Position numbers and translations under genes: made by a program
Assembly (NCBI RefSeq): GCF_000520995.1
Contig: NZ_JACA01000003.1
Location: forward strand, 124,001 to 188,000
Length of the DNA stretch: 64,000 nt
Reading direction: 5' to 3'
From: Aquimarina macrocephali JAMB N27
GTDB taxonomy: Bacteria > Bacteroidota > Bacteroidia > Flavobacteriales > Flavobacteriaceae
Part shown: piece by piece, positions 61,620 to 64,000 of the stretch
Numbering within the stretch: position 1 is the stretch's first letter
Layout of the letters: every line of letters starts with the position of its first letter
The notes under the pieces: model-generated
What the model saw: the letters and a program-made list of their open reading frames with translations, nothing else
Databases searched by the model: none
What the model was told of the DNA's origin: nothing

Positions 61620-62531
61620 TCAATACACTTTATCTAACCAATGTATTAGATTAAGTAACAGTTGATAATTTTCCGCAGCTTCTGCAGAATTCATCCCAAC
61701 CTTAACTCTATCTCTACCGGCAATTTGCGCAGTAAACATGGCTGCTTCTCCAAATACAGCTATCCTACCTTTTCCATATTCTAAAACAGCTCCTTGTGAT
61801 AAATTTTCTGCAGAGATTCTAGGTGTGTTTTCATTAAAAACCCACATCGTATCTGTTATAAATACAGTATATTCTTTTTTTAAATTTAAAATTGAAGTAG
61901 CTTTTTCTGGTGTTTTAAATCCTTGACCGGTAAAAGTCCTTATACGATTTATCCGCTCTTTAATATTTCTACCATTTGTTATCATATTATGACTGAGCAT
62001 TTTATTTTTTCTGGAAAAATCAAAAATGCCTTTATCATCTGGATCCATTACAAAGCTGTCATAAAATGTAAAACCAAATGCTTTTGCAAGATTTGCAGAG
62101 GCACCAGCAAAAGGCATATGATCTGCAATCAAAAAAAGAGAACCTCCATTTTTAACCCATTCTTTTACATTATTTATCTCATTTTTTGAAAAAGCACTTT
62201 CTGTAGGTGCTACAAAAGGAGGTCTGCTGTTTTCTGATAGAGCATTAGAAATTACTAATATCTTAAGATCTTTTAATTTATCTTTTTCAAATTTTCCTTC
62301 AAAACCAGCAACTTTATAACCGTCCTTTGCTACTAATTTTGCAAAAGGCAAAAACCTGTTGTCCTTTGTATGAAAATTGCGATGTCCTTGATCTATATGT
62401 ATCGTAGTACCAGATTTTTTTGGATACATTTTTACTGTTACTTCAGGACTATAAATTGTATCTGGTATTTGTTGAGAAAATAAATGGCTTATAGTTAAAA
62501 GACTAATTATAAGCATGATTTTTCTGTTCAT
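61620..62531 (-). CDS. Secreted GATase-like protein, DUF4350-type
   Basis: 303 residues from the ATG at 62531 (signal peptide ending L-F-S-Q). The core has G-T-T-I-H-I-D-Q-G-H-R-N-F, L-V-I-S-N-A-L, W-V-K-N-G-G-S-L-F-L-I-A-D-H-M-P-F, and Y-G-K-G-R-I-A-V-F-G-E-A. This is the fold of class I glutamine-amidotransferase-like DUF4350 proteins; a nucleophile cysteine is not apparent. It heads the run of three secreted-protein genes facing the LytTR pair. Confidence 0.78.
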   Translation of the reverse strand: MNRKIMLIISLLTISHLFSQQIPDTIYSPEVTVKMYPKKSGTTIHIDQGHRNFHTKDNRFLPFAKLVAKDGYKVAGFEGKFEKDKLKDLKILVISNALSENSRPPFVAPTESAFSKNEINNVKEWVKNGGSLFLIADHMPFAGASANLAKAFGFTFYDSFVMDPDDKGIFDFSRKNKMLSHNMITNGRNIKERINRIRTFTGQGFKTPEKATSILNLKKEYTVFITDTMWVFNENTPRISAENLSQGAVLEYGKGRIAVFGEAAMFTAQIAGRDRVKVGMNSAEAAENYQLLLNLIHWLDKVY

Positions 62532-62733
62532 TGTTTTTTGATTTTTAACTGACAAAAAGGGTAAATTACTTTATGAGATCGTATGACACCTATTAGCAGT
62601 CATTAATTCTGTTCTATGCATCAAGGTAATACAATCATACTCTTGCAGTTAAATATTTTTGCTGAACGGTAAGATCATACCTCTATATTAAATATCTATC
62701 TCGACATTCTGTCAAAAGTTAAATATTTGTATT

Positions 62734-62758
62734 TCATCGAGAAGTAAATGTTGTTGAG
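62734..62758 (+). promoter_or_regulatory. Direct-repeat site, copy 2 (TCATCGAG / TTGTTGAG)
   Basis: The same two 8-mers as at 57011-57035, with the same 17-bp spacing. The flank is also alike (TTTCATCGAG... ...GAGAGAA/GATAAT). It is about 200 bp upstream of the gene starting at 62531 but in the opposite orientation. No other gene is seen in 62556-62846. Confidence 0.5.
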
Positions 62759-62846
62759 AGAAGATAATGAACAACTTTATACCAAGATCAGGTATATCTT
62801 AGGTAAGTAATCCATCAAAATAAATAAGTTTACATTGTATATCTAC

Positions 62847-63323
62847 TTAGCTTTTTAGTTGTTTTCCGTAGTCACAATCATCTGCCAGCCCTTTTGAATA
62901 ACTGGTCTTTGTATTTAGATCCATGATAAGATATACTTTTTTCTTTATGAATATGGTTACATGCTCTTCTTGCCAATGTATTTTTATATCTTTCTTTTTA
63001 AGATTTTTAACATAACTGTATCGATTAGCATATAAGGCAGGCAATGGTGCATCTCTTCTTTCTAGGATATTTTTATGTGAATTTACACCAGAAAATTTTG
63101 GATCGATTACCGCACATAGAAAGCCATCAAAATCAATATCTTCTTTATCTGTGCTCAAGAGGTAAGCCCAAACAGCATAGGTTTCTTCTTCGATCATCAA
63201 TGTTCTTCCGGAATTAGTATGTGTATCTGTTATAAAAATTTTAGCAGTACTCTTTTCTGGCTTCTTTTCTTTGGTGTTTACACTAAATAATCCATCAAAA
63301 ATAGATAGTAATTCAATTTTCAT
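62847..63323 (-). CDS. Protein of unknown function
   Basis: 158 residues with no signal peptide or membrane segment. Notable segments are F-I-T-D-T-H-T-N-S-G-R-T-L-M-I-E-E-E-T-Y-A-V-W-A-Y-L and C-A-V-I-D-P-K-F-S-G. I recognise no domain. It is a single gene with a long noncoding region upstream. Confidence 0.6.
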   Translation of the reverse strand: MKIELLSIFDGLFSVNTKEKKPEKSTAKIFITDTHTNSGRTLMIEEETYAVWAYLLSTDKEDIDFDGFLCAVIDPKFSGVNSHKNILERRDAPLPALYANRYSYVKNLKKKDIKIHWQEEHVTIFIKKKVYLIMDLNTKTSYSKGLADDCDYGKQLKS

Positions 63324-63827
63324 TTACAAATTTTATTTTTGGGGCCCGCCGTAAGCTAGAGCTTAATATATTGGACGCAATCTCACCACAACGGGTAAGA
63401 TGTAGAGTTTTTATTTTTACTTATTTCTTATTCATTTTCTGGCACTTTATTACACTAAGATATGCCTGCATAGGGTACTAATTCTTAAACTATGAAACTG
63501 TAGTTGGTTACAAACCTATTTGGTAAGATTAAAAACTTCATTATCATACGTGTAATACTGCTAACATAAGTAATTATTTTTAAAGTTGTTTACGGTTTTC
63601 CACAACAATACCTAGGGGTTTTTCCCCCTGTTAAAGCCTCGTACCCCCTATCAATACTCAAAAAAAATTCGACAAAAAGATTCAAAAAAAAATGAAAAAA
63701 AATGGAAACAGAGACACATAAACCAAAATCAAGTATCTTTCACAAGTTTTTATTATCATCCTGATAGTAAAAAACCACTTTATAGGAGGTCAAAAACTTC
63801 TTCCTATTCCAGAAAATAACATACTTT
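63324..63827. other. 500-bp noncoding region
   Basis: No gene is supported. It holds a short palindrome (TAAGCTAGAGCTTA at 63352-63365), the GGGG/CCCC element at 63614-63652, and a poly-A/T stretch at 63660-63710. Confidence 0.5.
63614..63652. promoter_or_regulatory. GGGG-N6-CCCC element, copy 2
   Basis: AGGGGTTTTTCCCCC, then after 10 nt TCGT and CCCCCTAT. Spacing from AGGGG to the CGT block equals that at 52992. It is about 290 bp upstream of the gene starting at 63323 (opposite orientation) and about 180 bp from the end of the partial gene at the window edge. Confidence 0.45.
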
Positions 63828-64000
63828 TTACTTTTTTTTCATCATAGATAATGTAAATCCTCCTAATAATAGGATCACAATACCCATTATACCCCATAAC
63901 CAGATCTTATTAGCAAACAAGGGTTCTGTTACAACAGCTTCTTCTTGGTCAATAGTCTGTTGTATTTCGGGAAGTAGCGTTGTCATCTCACTCGGGATTT
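63828..64000 (-). CDS. Partial gene: C-terminus of a membrane-anchored protein
   Basis: The last 56 residues of a minus-strand gene that enters from the right edge. A hydrophilic stretch (P-E-I-Q-Q-T-I-D-Q-E-E) is followed by one transmembrane helix (W-L-W-G-I-M-G-I-V-I-L-L-L-G-G-F-T-L) and a short basic end (M-M-K-K-K). This is a C-terminal membrane anchor. The family cannot be named. Confidence 0.6.
   Translation of the reverse strand, partial: IPSEMTTLLPEIQQTIDQEEAVVTEPLFANKIWLWGIMGIVILLLGGFTLSMMKKK

Noticed and set aside
1..64000. CRISPR arrays, insertion sequences, prophage
   Set aside because: No regularly spaced repeats, transposase or phage structural genes were seen on either strand.

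Overview
This window is AT-rich DNA from a member of the Bacteroidota, almost certainly a marine-type flavobacterium (class Flavobacteriia). The genus cannot be fixed from sequence alone. The evidence is an STN-type TonB-dependent receptor with FecR and an ECF sigma factor, a protein with a type IX secretion sorting domain, many secreted proteins whose signal peptides end in xxAQ or SQ, several lipoproteins, promoters of the TTG / TAnnTTTG type, transketolase split into two genes, a Tgt without the zinc cysteines, and a zeaxanthin-type carotenoid operon. No insertion sequence, prophage, CRISPR array or rRNA gene is visible.

Layout. 1-3.5 kb: cell-envelope proteins of unknown role. 3.5-9.4 kb: housekeeping genes on the minus strand (dnaB, accA, an EamA transporter, an LptF/LptG permease, tgt). 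9.5-16.2 kb: the two transketolase genes with a secreted ORF between them, a PorT-like barrel, an FKBP lipoprotein, an S4 protein, a TPMT-type methyltransferase, a phosphoribosyltransferase and aroK. 16.3-17.4 kb: two tRNA-Lys genes, a tRNA 3'-end remnant, tRNA-Leu and two micro-ORFs. 17.4-22.5 kb: receptor, FecR and divergent sigma factor. 22.7-26.5 kb: a B12-binding MerR/CarH-like regulator followed by crtI, crtB and crtZ. 26.5-29 kb: a TlpA thioredoxin, a lipoprotein with repeats, and a Crp/Fnr regulator.

29.0-37.7 kb is the most remarkable region: a minus-strand island devoted to NAD+, ADP-ribose and RNA 2'-phosphate. It encodes an NrtR repressor, a Prs-like kinase, a nucleoside-deoxyribosyltransferase-like protein, a NADAR protein, a LOG-family protein, a DUF4291 protein, a macro domain, KptA, a PPP-family phosphatase, a secreted protein of unknown role and NadV. 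The same inverted repeat (TTTGCGT-N7-ACGCAAA or near it) sits at the start of both nrtR and nadV and overlaps a TAnnTTTG element each time, which makes it a strong candidate for the NrtR operator. The enzymes would form a loop: NAD+ is spent, ADP-ribose species and nicotinamide are released, ADP-ribose is sensed, and NAD+ is rebuilt.

37.8-51.8 kb: an orphan double-glycine-leader peptide with four cysteines, aconitase, an Spy-like protein, MoxR, three SurA/PpiC-type periplasmic folding factors, small proteins, an OmpH/Skp chaperone, a TPR lipoprotein, a TonB-C-like lipoprotein and guaB. 52-64 kb: a PAP2 phosphatase, a small unknown gene next to a 180-bp inverted-repeat element, a large Asp-box propeller with a sorting tail, and a LytS/LytTR two-component pair converging on three genes for secreted proteins. 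Both of these last transcription units carry the same 17-bp-spaced direct repeat upstream. The window begins and ends inside genes.
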